A stretch of 64,000 nucleotides of DNA. Source: Exiguobacterium sp. FSL W8-0210. GTDB lineage: Bacteria > Bacillota > Bacilli > Exiguobacteriales > Exiguobacteriaceae. Shown here in pieces: positions 18,566 through 27,664 of this stretch. Under the pieces are notes generated by a model that was not told where the DNA came from, searched no databases, and worked only from the letters and a program-made list of their open reading frames with translations. Within the stretch, counting starts at the first letter, position 1, and each line of letters opens with the position of its first letter. The DNA is taken from assembly GCF_038006045.1 (NCBI RefSeq), contig NZ_JBBOUK010000001.1, positions 2,769,001 through 2,833,000 of the forward strand, given 5' to 3'. A program made the position numbers and the translations under genes.

Positions 18566-19387
18566 TTATTGTGCTGCACCTGTGAGCGGTTGTGCATCTT
18601 TTGCTTCCGCAGGTAATTTGATTTCGTTGATCTCATTGAATTTCGAGAACGTCGATTGGTTTTTCATCGTGAAATCGGTATTTTTCTCGACCGCGAAGAC
18701 CATATCCATATCGAGTGATTTCGGATAGAATGTTTTCGCATCATACGTCATCGTGTAGTTCATTTTCTTGTAATCGATGCTGTCCATCGCATCTTTCATC
18801 TGTGCCATCTGTCCTGTCTGCTCGAGCGAATCCTTCATGAATGCTTTGAGGTCGTCCCCTTTTAGTTTGACGTCGATTTGATAAACGTCACCCTCTTTTT
18901 TGGCGGTCCAGTTGTCTTTGTACTTTTTCAGTAGCTTGAGATTTTGATCCGTCGATGCCGATGACTCCATCGCCTCAACCATATCACCTAGCTCCGAGAC
19001 ATCTTGAACGAGCCATTGTCCGTTTTGCGATAGATACATCTTATCGTCGACGATATAGCTCTCGATCGACATGTCCTTACCGTCCTGTGGATTTTTCATC
19101 GTCATCGTCTGATGCATTGTAAGCGGCTTCTGGATGATATCGGCTGATACCTTCTGATCTACTGCCATCTCACCTGCTTTTGAATTGACTGTCCCCTCCA
19201 TGTGGAACGATTTAATATCTTTTTGAGCGGCTGTCGCTTTATTCAGTAATTCCGTATTCGAGAGTTCCCCCGACTTCGTCGAACCAGACCCACTGCCACT
19301 ACCCGAATCTGTCTGCCCATCTTGACATCCAGCTAGTCCAATCGATGCTGCGACGATCCCAGCTGCTACCCACCTTGTTTTCTTCAT
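18566..19387 (-). CDS. DUF6612-type lipoprotein
   Basis: A 273-residue lipoprotein: short basic N terminus, hydrophobic core, lipobox LAGC near residue 21, a Gly/Ser repeat linker, then a LolA/LppX-like domain rich in beta strands with repeated KMYLSQNGQWL-like and YKKMNYTMTYDAKTFYPKSL patterns. It should be anchored to the outer face of the membrane. DUF6612 is assigned from the general pattern. AAGGAGG lies eight bases before the second ATG (19387), which is therefore preferred over the ATG at 19393. The function is unknown. Confidence 0.85.
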   Translation of the reverse strand: MKKTRWVAAGIVAASIGLAGCQDGQTDSGSGSGSGSTKSGELSNTELLNKATAAQKDIKSFHMEGTVNSKAGEMAVDQKVSADIIQKPLTMHQTMTMKNPQDGKDMSIESYIVDDKMYLSQNGQWLVQDVSELGDMVEAMESSASTDQNLKLLKKYKDNWTAKKEGDVYQIDVKLKGDDLKAFMKDSLEQTGQMAQMKDAMDSIDYKKMNYTMTYDAKTFYPKSLDMDMVFAVEKNTDFTMKNQSTFSKFNEINEIKLPAEAKDAQPLTGAAQ

Positions 19388-19552
19388 ATTCATTTCCTCC
19401 TTTATACGCGTTACCCTGATTTACGAAAAATATTGGAAAATGTTTCAAAGTTTCTTTATTACCTCATTACCGTTCTTCTTCAAAACAAATCCTCATATTT
19501 CAAATCTACTATTCTTTTTTTGAAATTTGATTTATCACCTGCAAAATGTCCA

Positions 19553-19590
19553 CAAAAAAAATAGGATGACGGAAACTTCCGTCACCCTAT
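19553..19590 (-). terminator. Intrinsic terminator of the riboflavin operon
   Basis: Minus-strand arms ATAGGGTGACGGA and TCCGTCATCCTAT (one wobble) enclose a short loop and are followed by a run of T, 11 bases past the ribH stop. Confidence 0.9.
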
Positions 19591-19600
19591 CCTTATTTCG

Positions 19601-20059
19601 TTAGATCGTGCGTAAAAGATTTGCCATCTCAATCGCGGAAACGGCAGCTTCGTAGCCTTTATTTCCAGCTTTCGTACCGGCACGTTCGACCGCTTGCTCG
19701 ATCGAATCCGTCGTCAGGACACCGAAGATGATAGGTACGCCTGTATCACGCGACGCACTCGCGACACCTTTCGCGACTTCGTTACAGACATAGTCATAGT
19801 GTGATGTTGCTCCGCGGATGACGGCACCCAGTGTGATGACCGCATCATACTTACCGCTTTTCGCTAACTTTTCCGCAACGAGTGGAATTTCAAATGCTCC
19901 AGGAACCCATGCTGTATCCACAGCATCCGCAGCAACACCGTGACGACGGAACGCGTCGTTTGCTCCTCCGACGAGTTTTGATGTGATCAATTCATTAAAA
20001 CGTGCTGCGACGATTGCGACGCGTAGTCCTTCTCCTGTTAAGAAACCTTCGTAAATCAT
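19601..20059 (-). CDS. ribH: 6,7-dimethyl-8-ribityllumazine synthase
   Basis: Condenses 5-amino-6-ribitylaminouracil with 3,4-dihydroxy-2-butanone 4-phosphate to give lumazine, the penultimate riboflavin step; the family assembles icosahedral capsids. The 152 residues have the usual length. Visible motifs are [43 protein letters not shown] with the active-site His, and [11 protein letters not shown]. It overlaps the ribBA stop by four bases and is last in the operon. Confidence 0.97.
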   Translation of the reverse strand: MIYEGFLTGEGLRVAIVAARFNELITSKLVGGANDAFRRHGVAADAVDTAWVPGAFEIPLVAEKLAKSGKYDAVITLGAVIRGATSHYDYVCNEVAKGVASASRDTGVPIIFGVLTTDSIEQAVERAGTKAGNKGYEAAVSAIEMANLLRTI

Positions 20060-21246
20060 GATGTGTGTCCTCCTTGGATATCGAGCCAGTGCCCGAGTTT
20101 CGTTTGTTTTGTTTTCAGATAACGCTGATTTTCCGGTTCAACGGGTACTTGATGGGGAACACGTTCGATGACTTCAATCCCCTCTTGCTCGAGCACCCGT
20201 TGTTTGTCTGGATTGTTCGTCATCAAGCGAATCTTCGTCACGCCAAGATCACGCAACATGTTGGCCGCGACCGTATAATCACGCATGTCTGTCGGATAAC
20301 CGAGTGCATGGTTCGCTTCGACTGTATCGAGTCCTTGTTCCTGCAACTCGTACGCTTTCAACTTCGCCATCAGACCGATGCCGCGTCCTTCCTGACGTAG
20401 ATACAAGACGGCTCCACCTTCTCGTTCGATTCGCTCAAGTGCAGAATCGAGTTGTGGACCACAATCGCAACGTTTCGAACCGAAGACATCCCCTGTCAGA
20501 CATTCCGAGTGCAGACGGACGAGCATCCCATCGTGCGCTTCACCGGATAAGACGGCGACATGTTCTTTCTTATCTTGCGTCGTATAGCCGACCATCCGGA
20601 AAGCTCCGAATGTCGTCGGAAGCAACACTTCCGCTTCCCGCGTCAATGGACGCTCGAGATACGCGACGAGTGCCTCGATCGTGATCAGTTTTAAGTCGTG
20701 TTCTTCCTTATAGAGAAGCAAATCATCCATCCGTGCCATCGTGCCATCTTCCTTGATGATTTCACAAATGACGGCAATCTCATCGCTACCGGCAAGACGG
20801 GCAAGGTCAACACCTGCTTCCGTATGTCCGCGTCGTTCCCGGACACCGCCCTCTTTTGCGATCAACGGGAAGATGTGACCCGGTCGTTTGAAGCGCTCCG
20901 GTCCATCCGTCAGCATCCGCTGGATCGTCAGCGAACGCTCTTCGGCACTGATGCCGGTCTTCGCTTCTTCATGATCAATGCTGAGCGTGAATGCCGTTCC
21001 ATGCGGATCTGTATTATTCGCTGTCATCGGAGCAAGTTCGAGTCGCTGTGCGATCCGCGGACTGACTGGTACACAGACGAGTCCTTTTCCGTATGTGATC
21101 ATGAAGTTGATGTTTTCTGCTGTCGCGTGTTCTGCGAGCATGACGAGATCGCCTTCATTCTCACGATCCTCGTCATCACAGACGATGATCGGTCGTCCGT
21201 TTTTCAAATCTTCTATTGCGTCTTCAATCAAGTCGAATCCGTTCAT
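20056..21246 (-). CDS. ribBA: Bifunctional DHBP synthase / GTP cyclohydrolase II
   Basis: Provides both riboflavin precursors: 3,4-dihydroxy-2-butanone 4-phosphate from ribulose 5-phosphate (N-terminal domain, residues ~1-200, with [12 protein letters not shown] and [16 protein letters not shown]) and the pyrimidine from GTP (C-terminal domain, ~205-396, with zinc cysteines in [17 protein letters not shown] and EGRGIGL). Both active sites look intact in the 396 residues. Its ATG shares one base with the ribE stop (TAATG). Confidence 0.97.
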   Translation of the reverse strand: MNGFDLIEDAIEDLKNGRPIIVCDDEDRENEGDLVMLAEHATAENINFMITYGKGLVCVPVSPRIAQRLELAPMTANNTDPHGTAFTLSIDHEEAKTGISAEERSLTIQRMLTDGPERFKRPGHIFPLIAKEGGVRERRGHTEAGVDLARLAGSDEIAVICEIIKEDGTMARMDDLLLYKEEHDLKLITIEALVAYLERPLTREAEVLLPTTFGAFRMVGYTTQDKKEHVAVLSGEAHDGMLVRLHSECLTGDVFGSKRCDCGPQLDSALERIEREGGAVLYLRQEGRGIGLMAKLKAYELQEQGLDTVEANHALGYPTDMRDYTVAANMLRDLGVTKIRLMTNNPDKQRVLEQEGIEVIERVPHQVPVEPENQRYLKTKQTKLGHWLDIQGGHTS

Positions 21247-21872
21247 TACATGTCGCCTCCTAAGAATGCTGCCCAGTCCGTCTGCTTCTCATGCTGCGTG
21301 AAATGATAGAGATGTTTCGCCATCATGTCACACTCGATATTGACGACTGCACCACTTGCCAATCGATCAAACGTCGTCACTTGACGGGAGTGCGGAATCA
21401 ATGAAATCGAGATCGTTTCCGGCGTGACGCGTTGCAACGTCAGGCTCGTACCGTTGATTGCGATCGAGCCTTTCGGAATACAATACTTTTGCCACGATCC
21501 GACATCAAACGTATAGACCATCGCTTCTCCATCCGGTCGCCGACTGATCAGCCGCGCTGTTCCGTCGATATGTCCACTGACGAAATGACCGCCGAAACGA
21601 CCGTCTGCCGGCATCGCCCGTTCGAGTTGCAATAGGCTTCCGACGCGGTACGTGCCGAGGGCTGTTGACCGGATCGTGTCATGGACGGCATCTGCCGTGA
21701 AACCGGTCGGACTCATCGACGTGACAGTCAAACAAATCCCGTCGACGGCGATGCTATCACCGATCTTCGTTCCTTCGAGTACCCGGTGCGCCTCAATTTC
21801 AAGCGCTAACCCGTTCGGTCGCGGGATCTTTCGTTTTAAGGTTCCGACTTCTTCAATCAATCCGGTGAACAT
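21246..21872 (-). CDS. ribE: Riboflavin synthase, alpha subunit
   Basis: Dismutates two lumazine molecules to riboflavin and ribitylaminopyrimidine. The 208 residues contain the two tandem lumazine-binding repeats, starting [10 protein letters not shown] and, near residue 100, [13 protein letters not shown]. Other typical segments are [10 protein letters not shown] and [10 protein letters not shown]. It overlaps the ribD stop by 16 bases. It is homologous to E. coli RibC despite the Bacillus-style symbol ribE. Confidence 0.96.
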   Translation of the reverse strand: MFTGLIEEVGTLKRKIPRPNGLALEIEAHRVLEGTKIGDSIAVDGICLTVTSMSPTGFTADAVHDTIRSTALGTYRVGSLLQLERAMPADGRFGGHFVSGHIDGTARLISRRPDGEAMVYTFDVGSWQKYCIPKGSIAINGTSLTLQRVTPETISISLIPHSRQVTTFDRLASGAVVNIECDMMAKHLYHFTQHEKQTDWAAFLGGDM

Positions 21873-22897
21873 GTCGTCTCCTCCTTTCGGATGTACGTCA
21901 GATGGAGATCCGGTCCGACCGTCTCAACCTGGTCGATTTGAAAACGATTTTCGATATCGTGTTGACTATTCCACGCATCGCCTTCAAAAATCGATGGGGC
22001 TTGGTAGACTTCGATTCGGTCAACGAGATCTGCCTCAAGAAAAGCGGCTTGAATCGTTGGTCCGCCTTCAATCAAGACACTACGGATGTCTTGTTCGTAT
22101 AAGCGTTTCAAAATCGCTTCCGGCGTCTCATATTCACCAACGAGGACCGTCACCTGATCGTGACTAATCCGAGGAACACTCGTCAGCCAGTAGGTTGGAT
22201 TTTTACCATCGCGGAAGACTTGCGCCGTCTCCGGAATCCGCCCCCGGCGATCAACGATTACTCGAATCGGCTCGATGCCTGACGACGCGCGTAACGTCAG
22301 TGCCGGATCATCGACGAGCACCGTCTCACTTCCGACGAGGATGGCATCGTGGCGTCCACGCAGGGCGCGACCGTTCGCGCGTGCTTCTTCTGACGTGATC
22401 CAGCGCTGTTCACCTGTCGCCGCGATCCCGTTCATCGTCTGCGCAATTTTGACGGTCACGGTCGGGCGTTTTCGTTCGATCGTCTTCCAGAATGCCGTGT
22501 AGAGGGCTTCTGCCTCATGCCGTAACAAGCCGACCTCGACTTCGATTCCCGCGTCCTGTAGCCGTTTAATTCCGGAACCAGCGACGATTACATGTTTGTC
22601 TTCTGTTGCGACGAAAACTCGTTTGATTCCTGCTTGTAGAATCGCTTCCGTGCATGGTGGCGTCTTGCCGTGATGATTGCATGGCTCGAGCGTCACGTAG
22701 AGATCGGCACCATGGGCGGCTTCTCCTGCCATCCGTAAGGCTTCGACTTCTGCGTGCGGCCCACCGGCAAACCGGTGTGCACCGAAGCCGATGATGCGTC
22801 CTTGTTTGACGATGACACAGCCGACACTTGGATTCGGACTTGTTTGTCCGTGTAACATTTGTGCTAATTGCATGGCATAACTCATCATCTGTGACAT
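21857..22897 (-). CDS. ribD: Riboflavin biosynthesis deaminase/reductase
   Basis: Bifunctional enzyme, 346 residues. An N-terminal zinc deaminase domain (HAEVEAL, then CNHHGKTPPCTEAI) and a C-terminal NADPH reductase domain from about residue 145 (VTVKIAQTMNG, then DPALTLR and LIEGGPT) carry out the second and third steps of the pyrimidine branch. The start at 22897 has AAAGGAG eight bases upstream; the longer open frame from 23026 runs back into the riboswitch terminator and is not coding. First gene of the operon ribD-ribE-ribBA-ribH. Confidence 0.96.
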   Translation of the reverse strand: MSQMMSYAMQLAQMLHGQTSPNPSVGCVIVKQGRIIGFGAHRFAGGPHAEVEALRMAGEAAHGADLYVTLEPCNHHGKTPPCTEAILQAGIKRVFVATEDKHVIVAGSGIKRLQDAGIEVEVGLLRHEAEALYTAFWKTIERKRPTVTVKIAQTMNGIAATGEQRWITSEEARANGRALRGRHDAILVGSETVLVDDPALTLRASSGIEPIRVIVDRRGRIPETAQVFRDGKNPTYWLTSVPRISHDQVTVLVGEYETPEAILKRLYEQDIRSVLIEGGPTIQAAFLEADLVDRIEVYQAPSIFEGDAWNSQHDIENRFQIDQVETVGPDLHLTYIRKEETTCSPD

Positions 22898-22916
22898 CGC
22901 GTTCACTCCTTTCAAA

Positions 22917-22948
22917 TGAAAAAAGACGCCCCTTGAAAAAGGGGCGTC
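22917..22948 (-). terminator. FMN-riboswitch expression-platform terminator
   Basis: Minus-strand hairpin GACGCCCCTT/AAGGGGCGTC followed by TTTTTTC lies between the FMN aptamer and ribD. It is the off-state terminator of the riboswitch. The roughly 110 bases between aptamer and terminator also contain two shorter hairpins (CTGCAT/ATGCAG and CTGAAA/TTTCAG), candidates for the antiterminator region. Confidence 0.9.
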
Positions 22949-23059
22949 TGTATAGAAGGGTTCACGAAATACACGGTTCGCTTCCTGCATTTTTTCATGC
23001 AGAAAGAGACCGTCTCCTGAAAACATTTTTTCAGAAAACAGCTTGAATCGCGTCGTTTC

Positions 23060-23199
23060 GTTCTTCTCCCATCCGGACTTTACCGTCGGCCCTGGAATCT
23101 CACCAAGTCAGCCATGATGCGTACATCACAGGTCGCGGGCTCGTCGATCGATTGATCGCATCACCGCCGGTTGGGATTTTCACCCTACCCCGAAGAACT
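23060..23199 (-). ncRNA. FMN riboswitch (RFN element)
   Basis: The minus strand carries the conserved FMN aptamer blocks in order: TTCTTCGGGG, AGGGTGAAAATCCC, AACCGGCGGT, AGCCCGCGA, TTGGTGAGATTCCA, GCCGACGGTAAAGTCCGGATG and GAGAAGAAC, with the closing stem GTTCTT/AAGAAC. FMN binding should favour the terminator at 22917-22948 and shut off ribD-ribE-ribBA-ribH. Confidence 0.97.
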
Positions 23200-23333
23200 G
23201 GATTATTGAGTTATACAATTTTAGCCTAGCATATCTTTTTCAAGAAAACAAAGCGCAAATGCTTCTGTCTTGTCTCTTTTTTGATTTCGCTCCAGTTCTG
23301 TCACTCATCACCAATTCGTGATCGATCGCATCT

Positions 23334-23378
23334 CAAAAACGACCGGAGCACTTGATAGCAGTGCATCCAGTCGTCGTT
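23334..23378 (-). terminator. Intrinsic terminator of the metNPQ-M20 operon
   Basis: Minus-strand hairpin with arms around AACGAC.ACTGGA.GCACT and AGTGC.CCGGTCGTT, followed by TTTTTGAG, located just after the M20 hydrolase stop. Confidence 0.8.
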
Positions 23379-23384
23379 TTCCGC

Positions 23385-24590
23385 TTATAAATATCCGTTC
23401 TTCCGATCGTGGAATTCTTGAGCGATCGCCCCGCGCGTCCGTTCATCAGCGAGGACGCGAAGCGCTGTCCGAGCGAGGATTTTCGCCCCCGTGATCAATG
23501 CTTCATCTCCAGCTTCTGAACGAGCCGCTTCTTTGAATGCTTCCGTATGCGCGACGAGATCGTCCGGACCAATCTTGATATACGGATGGATCGTCGGGAT
23601 GACTTGACTGATGTTACCGGCGTCCGTTGAGCCAAGACCCGGTCGTTCGTCCAAGTGAACGATTTCGCCAAGCGCTTCTGCTTCTTCTTGGAACAGACGG
23701 TCGAACGTCCGGTTGAAGACGAGGTTATCGACTTCATTTTGGAACGCGATGACGTCAAGCGTCGCCCCAGTCGCGAGTGCCGCGCCTTGGGCGACGGCTT
23801 TGACTTTTTCCGTGACGGCATTTAATCGTTCCCGTGTCGTTGCCCGGATGAAGAAACGTGCTCTTGCGTATTCCGGGATGATGTTCGGCGCATCGCCTCC
23901 ATGCGTGATGATCCCGTGGATCCGGACATCGTCTGGTAACTGCTGACGTAAGGCATTGATTCCGTTGAAGAGTTGAATGACAGCGTCGAGGGCGTTGATG
24001 CCTTCTTCCGGTGACGCCGCTGCGTGTGCCGGACGACCCGTAAAGGCAAAGTCGAGTGGATCGACCGCAAGGGAAGAACCCGTGATCCGTGTTTGTCCCG
24101 ACGGGTGGACCATCAAGGCCGCATCGATCCCTTCCAGTAACTGATGTTTGACGAAACTGCCTTTCGCACTACCGTTCGGTCCACCTTCCTCGGCTGGTGT
24201 TCCAAGGACAACGACACTCCCGCCGACTTCATCGAGCACTTTACTGAGCGCGATCGCCGCTGCGACGCTCGTCGTGCCGATGATATTATGACCGCACGCG
24301 TGACCAATACCCGGCAACGCATCGTATTCAGCAAGAAAGGCAATCGTTGCGCCTGGTCGGTCGCTCGATTTCTTCGCGAAGAACGCGGTATCGTGCCCCG
24401 CGACGCCGAGTTCTACTGTAAAACCTTCCGCTGTTAGACGCTCCGCATGGAGCCGCGAAGCAAAGAATTCCTCGTTCCCGATTTCCGGCGTTGCATGAAT
24501 TCGGTGACTTGTCTCAAGATACGATTCTCGTTTTTGTTCGATGTCCTGTTCAATCGTCTCTACCCATGTCGTGCGTACTGGTGTCGTCAT
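23385..24590 (-). CDS. M20 family metallo-amidohydrolase
   Basis: Zinc amidohydrolase of the M20D/AbgB type, 401 residues. Metal-binding motifs visible are GHACGHNI (Cys/His ligands, near residue 110), GTPAEEGG (catalytic Glu pair) and the C-terminal IGPDDLVAHTEAF; the dimerisation lid domain spans about 185-300 (FTGRPAHAAASPEEG). Family members cleave N-acyl amino acids, aminobenzoyl-glutamate or similar amides. It is last in a SAM-riboswitch-controlled metNPQ operon, 22 bases after metQ, so an N-acylated methionine or related sulfur compound is a reasonable guess. The ATG at 24590 is chosen over a GTG that abuts the ribosome site. Confidence 0.9.
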   Translation of the reverse strand: MTTPVRTTWVETIEQDIEQKRESYLETSHRIHATPEIGNEEFFASRLHAERLTAEGFTVELGVAGHDTAFFAKKSSDRPGATIAFLAEYDALPGIGHACGHNIIGTTSVAAAIALSKVLDEVGGSVVVLGTPAEEGGPNGSAKGSFVKHQLLEGIDAALMVHPSGQTRITGSSLAVDPLDFAFTGRPAHAAASPEEGINALDAVIQLFNGINALRQQLPDDVRIHGIITHGGDAPNIIPEYARARFFIRATTRERLNAVTEKVKAVAQGAALATGATLDVIAFQNEVDNLVFNRTFDRLFQEEAEALGEIVHLDERPGLGSTDAGNISQVIPTIHPYIKIGPDDLVAHTEAFKEAARSEAGDEALITGAKILARTALRVLADERTRGAIAQEFHDRKNGYL

Positions 24591-24612
24591 ACTGTCCACT
24601 CTCCTTTTGAAA

Positions 24613-25431
24613 TTATTCGCCGATATCGCTCAGTGGAACGAACGTCGGGATCGTACTGCCTTTGTATTCTTTTTTGATGAAGGCCGCGACATCTTTTTGT
24701 TGATACAGCGATGCGATTTTTTTCAGTTCTTTTTTGTTCTTGTCTTCTGTTCGTGTTGCGATGATGTTGATGTATGGTTTTGCTGTCTCGTTCTCATGAA
24801 CGATTGAGTCCTTGATCGGGTTGAAGCCAGCGTCAACGGCGATACCATTGTTGATGATTGATGCCGCGACGTCCGGTAAGACGCGTGGCGTTTGTCCAGC
24901 GACGATCGGAACGATTTTCAGCTTTTTCGGATTCTCGACGATCTTATCGACCGAACCGTTGCCATCGAAGTCGTCCGGTAGCTTGATCAGACCTGCTTCT
25001 TGCAGTAACAAGAGGGCGCGTCCCATGTTCGTCGCTTCGTTCGGAACAGCGATTTTTCCGCCAGTTGGAATGTCTTTGACATCCTTGTATTTATCCGAGT
25101 AGATCCCCATCGGTGCGATGACAGTCGTCGCAATCGGCGATAGCTTCAAGTTATGTTCTTTCTTGAAAGCGTTGAAGTAGGAAATCGTCTGGAAGGCATT
25201 GGCGTCGATCTCACCCTCAGCCAGTGCCATGTTCGGCTGGACATAATCGGAGAACTTGACGAGTTCGATTTTGATGCCTTCCTTCTCTGCTTTTTTCGCG
25301 ACATAATCCCAAACTTGTGTGTCTGAACCGCTGACACCGAGCTTGATCGTCTTTTCGTCTTCTCCTGATGCTGCGCACCCGGCAAATAAAATCGTCGTGA
25401 GTGTTGCTCCAATTGCTACTGCTTTTTTCAT
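24613..25431 (-). CDS. metQ: Methionine ABC transporter substrate-binding lipoprotein
   Basis: NlpA/MetQ-type binding protein, 272 residues, with a signal peptide ending in lipobox FAGC. Typical segments are IKLGVSGSDTQVWDYVAKKAEKEGI, FSDYVQPNMALAEGEIDANAFQ, PMGIYSDKYK, VPNEATNMGRALLLLQ and the C-terminal YKGSTIPTF. It should be tethered outside the membrane and deliver methionine (L or D, or the sulfoxide) to MetP. Follows metP after 19 bases. Confidence 0.94.
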   Translation of the reverse strand: MKKAVAIGATLTTILFAGCAASGEDEKTIKLGVSGSDTQVWDYVAKKAEKEGIKIELVKFSDYVQPNMALAEGEIDANAFQTISYFNAFKKEHNLKLSPIATTVIAPMGIYSDKYKDVKDIPTGGKIAVPNEATNMGRALLLLQEAGLIKLPDDFDGNGSVDKIVENPKKLKIVPIVAGQTPRVLPDVAASIINNGIAVDAGFNPIKDSIVHENETAKPYINIIATRTEDKNKKELKKIASLYQQKDVAAFIKKEYKGSTIPTFVPLSDIGE

Positions 25432-25450
25432 GGCTGAATCGCTCCCTTGA

Positions 25451-26101
25451 TTAATGTCTTCTGATTTTTCGTGCGACGATGTTGCCTGTCGTCTGTAAGC
25501 CTTGGACTAAGATGACGAGAATCCCGACCGTGATGATCATGACTTTCGTATCAAACCGTTGATAGCCGTAAGTAATTGCTAAGTCACCCAAACCGCCACC
25601 ACCGATGGCGCCTGCCATCGCCGACGCCCCGATCAAGCCGACCGTCGCGATCGTTAAGTTCAGGATGAGTGAACCGAGTGCTTCCGGTAGGAGGAAGCGG
25701 AAAATCGTTTGAAACGGTGTCGCGCCCATCGCTTCTGCTGCTTCAAGAACGCCTTTATCGACTTCGAGTAAAGAACTCTCGATCAGACGCGCCATGTACG
25801 GTGCAGCGTAAAAGACGAGCGGAACGATTGCGGCTTCTGTTCCGATCGATGTCTGAACGATCAAGCGCGTCAACGGGATGATCGCGACGAGTAAGATGAT
25901 GAACGGAATCGAGCGGAAAATATTGACGATACTGTTGAAGAACGTGAACAACGGAACATTTTCAAGTAACGCTCCTTTTCGCGTGACGACAAGCAGGATA
26001 CCGAGTGGTAAGCCGATCAAGGTCGAGAACAAGAGCGAAACGGATACCATCGTCATCGTCTGCAAGAATGCTGTCCAGATATCACTGTAGTTAACTAGCA
26101 T
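25451..26101 (-). CDS. metP: Methionine ABC transporter permease
   Basis: MetI-type permease of 216 residues with five or six helices and the ABC coupling motif EAMGATPFQTIFRFLLPEALGS seen in methionine importers (residues ~130-150). The ATG at 26101, preceded by GAGGAGGT, is used rather than the upstream in-frame codon. It overlaps the metN stop by 11 bases, so ATPase and permease are translationally coupled. Confidence 0.95.
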   Translation of the reverse strand: MLVNYSDIWTAFLQTMTMVSVSLLFSTLIGLPLGILLVVTRKGALLENVPLFTFFNSIVNIFRSIPFIILLVAIIPLTRLIVQTSIGTEAAIVPLVFYAAPYMARLIESSLLEVDKGVLEAAEAMGATPFQTIFRFLLPEALGSLILNLTIATVGLIGASAMAGAIGGGGLGDLAITYGYQRFDTKVMIITVGILVILVQGLQTTGNIVARKIRRH

Positions 26102-27119
26102 CAGCGAGCACCTCCTCAACGGTTACCTGCGCCTGATCGATGTAGTGTAACGCTCGTTTCACTTCTGTCGTCTCACCGATCAGTTCAACGAGTAATGTGC
26201 CGAACGGCGTATCCTGCAACTCCGTGATGCTACCGTGCAGGATATTGACATCGACGTCGAAGCGTTTTGCGACTTGCGATAAGAGTGGTTGTCCGGTGTG
26301 ATGTCCAAGGAAGTGAATCTTATAGATTGGATTCGCATTCCGGGACTCGATCAACTGACGAATCGACGCTGGAATCTCGTCATGCATGACGGAGCGAACG
26401 AAATTTTTCGCTGTCTCAGTCTGCGGGTTTGAAAAGACATCAAAGACCGTTCCTGACTCGATCAACTTTCCAGCTTCAATGACGGCGACCCGGTCGCAAA
26501 TCTCCCGGATGACGCCCATCTCGTGGGTAATCAAGAGAATCGTGATCCCGTACTCGGCATTGATCCGTTTTAATAACTGAAGAATATGATGTGTCGTCTG
26601 GGGATCAAGTGCTGACGTCGCTTCGTCACATAAAAGGACGGAAGGTTGCGTCGCGAGTGCCCGGGCGATACCAACGCGCTGTTTCTGCCCACCCGACAAT
26701 TGATCCGGATAATGATCTGCTTTGTCCGCGAGATCGACGAATTCGAGTAACTCCGTCACCCGGCGGCGAATTTCGTCTTTCTTGACGCCTGCGAGAACGA
26801 GTGGTTTCGCGACATTCGTAAAGACCGTGTTCGCATTCAACAGATTGAAGTGCTGAAAGATCATCCCGATCCGTTGTTTTGCTTGGCGTAACTTTTTCGG
26901 AGACAGTTGCGTTAAATCTTCCCCATCGACCGTCACCGTTCCTGACGTCGGTCGTTCTAACAGATTGACGCAGCGGAGCAGTGAACTTTTTCCGGCACCG
27001 CTAAAACCGATGACCCCAAAGATTTCACCTTTTTCGATCGTCAGGTCGACACCGTCGAGCGCTGCAATCGTCTGATCTTTCGTGACGTACGTTTTTTTGA
27101 CTTGATGAAATGCAATCAT
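26091..27119 (-). CDS. metN: Methionine ABC transporter ATP-binding protein
   Basis: ATPase that powers methionine uptake, 342 residues. Walker A GFSGAGKSS near residue 40, signature LSGGQKQR, Walker B LLCDEATSALD, switch His in LITHEMG, followed by a C-terminal NIL/ACT-like regulatory domain from about residue 265 that in E. coli MetN senses internal methionine. The start at 27119 has AGGGGG eight bases upstream. It is the first gene after the SAM riboswitch. Confidence 0.96.
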   Translation of the reverse strand: MIAFHQVKKTYVTKDQTIAALDGVDLTIEKGEIFGVIGFSGAGKSSLLRCVNLLERPTSGTVTVDGEDLTQLSPKKLRQAKQRIGMIFQHFNLLNANTVFTNVAKPLVLAGVKKDEIRRRVTELLEFVDLADKADHYPDQLSGGQKQRVGIARALATQPSVLLCDEATSALDPQTTHHILQLLKRINAEYGITILLITHEMGVIREICDRVAVIEAGKLIESGTVFDVFSNPQTETAKNFVRSVMHDEIPASIRQLIESRNANPIYKIHFLGHHTGQPLLSQVAKRFDVDVNILHGSITELQDTPFGTLLVELIGETTEVKRALHYIDQAQVTVEEVLADAS

Positions 27120-27142
27120 TCCGTTTTCCCCCTTCATTCAAC

Positions 27143-27177
27143 AAAAAAGGTCCCTTCTTGAGAAACAAGAAGAGACC
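27143..27177 (-). terminator. SAM-riboswitch terminator before metN
   Basis: Minus-strand arms GGTCTCTTCTTG and CAAGAAGGGACC enclose a short loop and are followed by TTTTTTG. It is the expression-platform terminator of the metN leader. Confidence 0.92.
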
Positions 27178-27206
27178 TGGATCCGCACAGTGGCAGAATC
27201 CACTCC

Positions 27207-27309
27207 ACTCATCTCTCAGACATCTGTCTGATGGAATTGGCACAGTGCTCATAATGAGTCTGTTGCCGAGGTTTCGTAGGGCCAGTCCCTCCACCTCTCT
27301 GGATAAGTA
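27207..27309 (-). ncRNA. SAM-I riboswitch (S box) of the metNPQ operon
   Basis: The minus strand shows the canonical S-box blocks: CTTATCCAGAGAGGTGGAGG, GACTGGCCC, GAAACCTCGGCAAC, GTGCCAATTCC and a closing stem CTTATC/GATGAG extended to about eight pairs. High SAM should stabilise the aptamer, allow the terminator at 27143-27177 to form and switch off methionine uptake. Confidence 0.96.
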
Positions 27310-27561
27310 TTGCGGTATGAAATTCGTATGTGTGTTGTTGTGTTGTTGCTTATGTCGTAAAACTAATTTTTACATTACGGGTCGAACCTTTAAAAGTCAA
27401 CCAACTTTTCAAAAATAATCCATTTGGCGCATATCGATGGATGAACAAGTTATGAGTTAGCTTACTGAACGGATCATGATTCGTCAAGAACGATTTGACA
27501 AGTCATTTTCGGTCGTGCTACCATCGTTTCAATGATTAATCCGACAATTCCAATATGATAT

Positions 27562-27655
27562 TTATCAAGAGTGAACGAGAGACCTGGCTCTATGACTTCA
27601 CGGCAACCTGCAATCTGTAAGGTGCTCCGACCAGCAAAGCGCGGCTTTGGATGAT
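27562..27655 (+). ncRNA. Divergent SAM-I-like riboswitch before an alpha/beta hydrolase gene
   Basis: On the plus strand, TTATCAAGAG, a P2 arm GTGAA/TTCAC with kink-turn bases CGA/TGA and AGAG/CTCT, loop CCTGG, then CGGCAACC, AGGTGC, CCAG (pairs with the loop CTGG) and a P4 hairpin CAAAGC/GCTTTG follow the SAM-I fold in order. Deviations: the J3/4 bases normally AAT-T/C read CCGA, and P1 is only about five pairs (TTATC/GATGA). A terminator follows. The fold assignment is strong; whether SAM is the ligand is not proven. Confidence 0.82.
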
Positions 27656-27664
27656 ACGGTGAAA

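Noticed and set aside
20698-21306. 202-residue open frame on the plus strand opposite ribBA
   Set aside because: Antisense shadow of a conserved gene with no start signals or domain.
22898-23026. Longer ribD start giving 43 extra residues
   Set aside because: The extra residues come from the riboswitch terminator region, and a strong ribosome site points to 22897.
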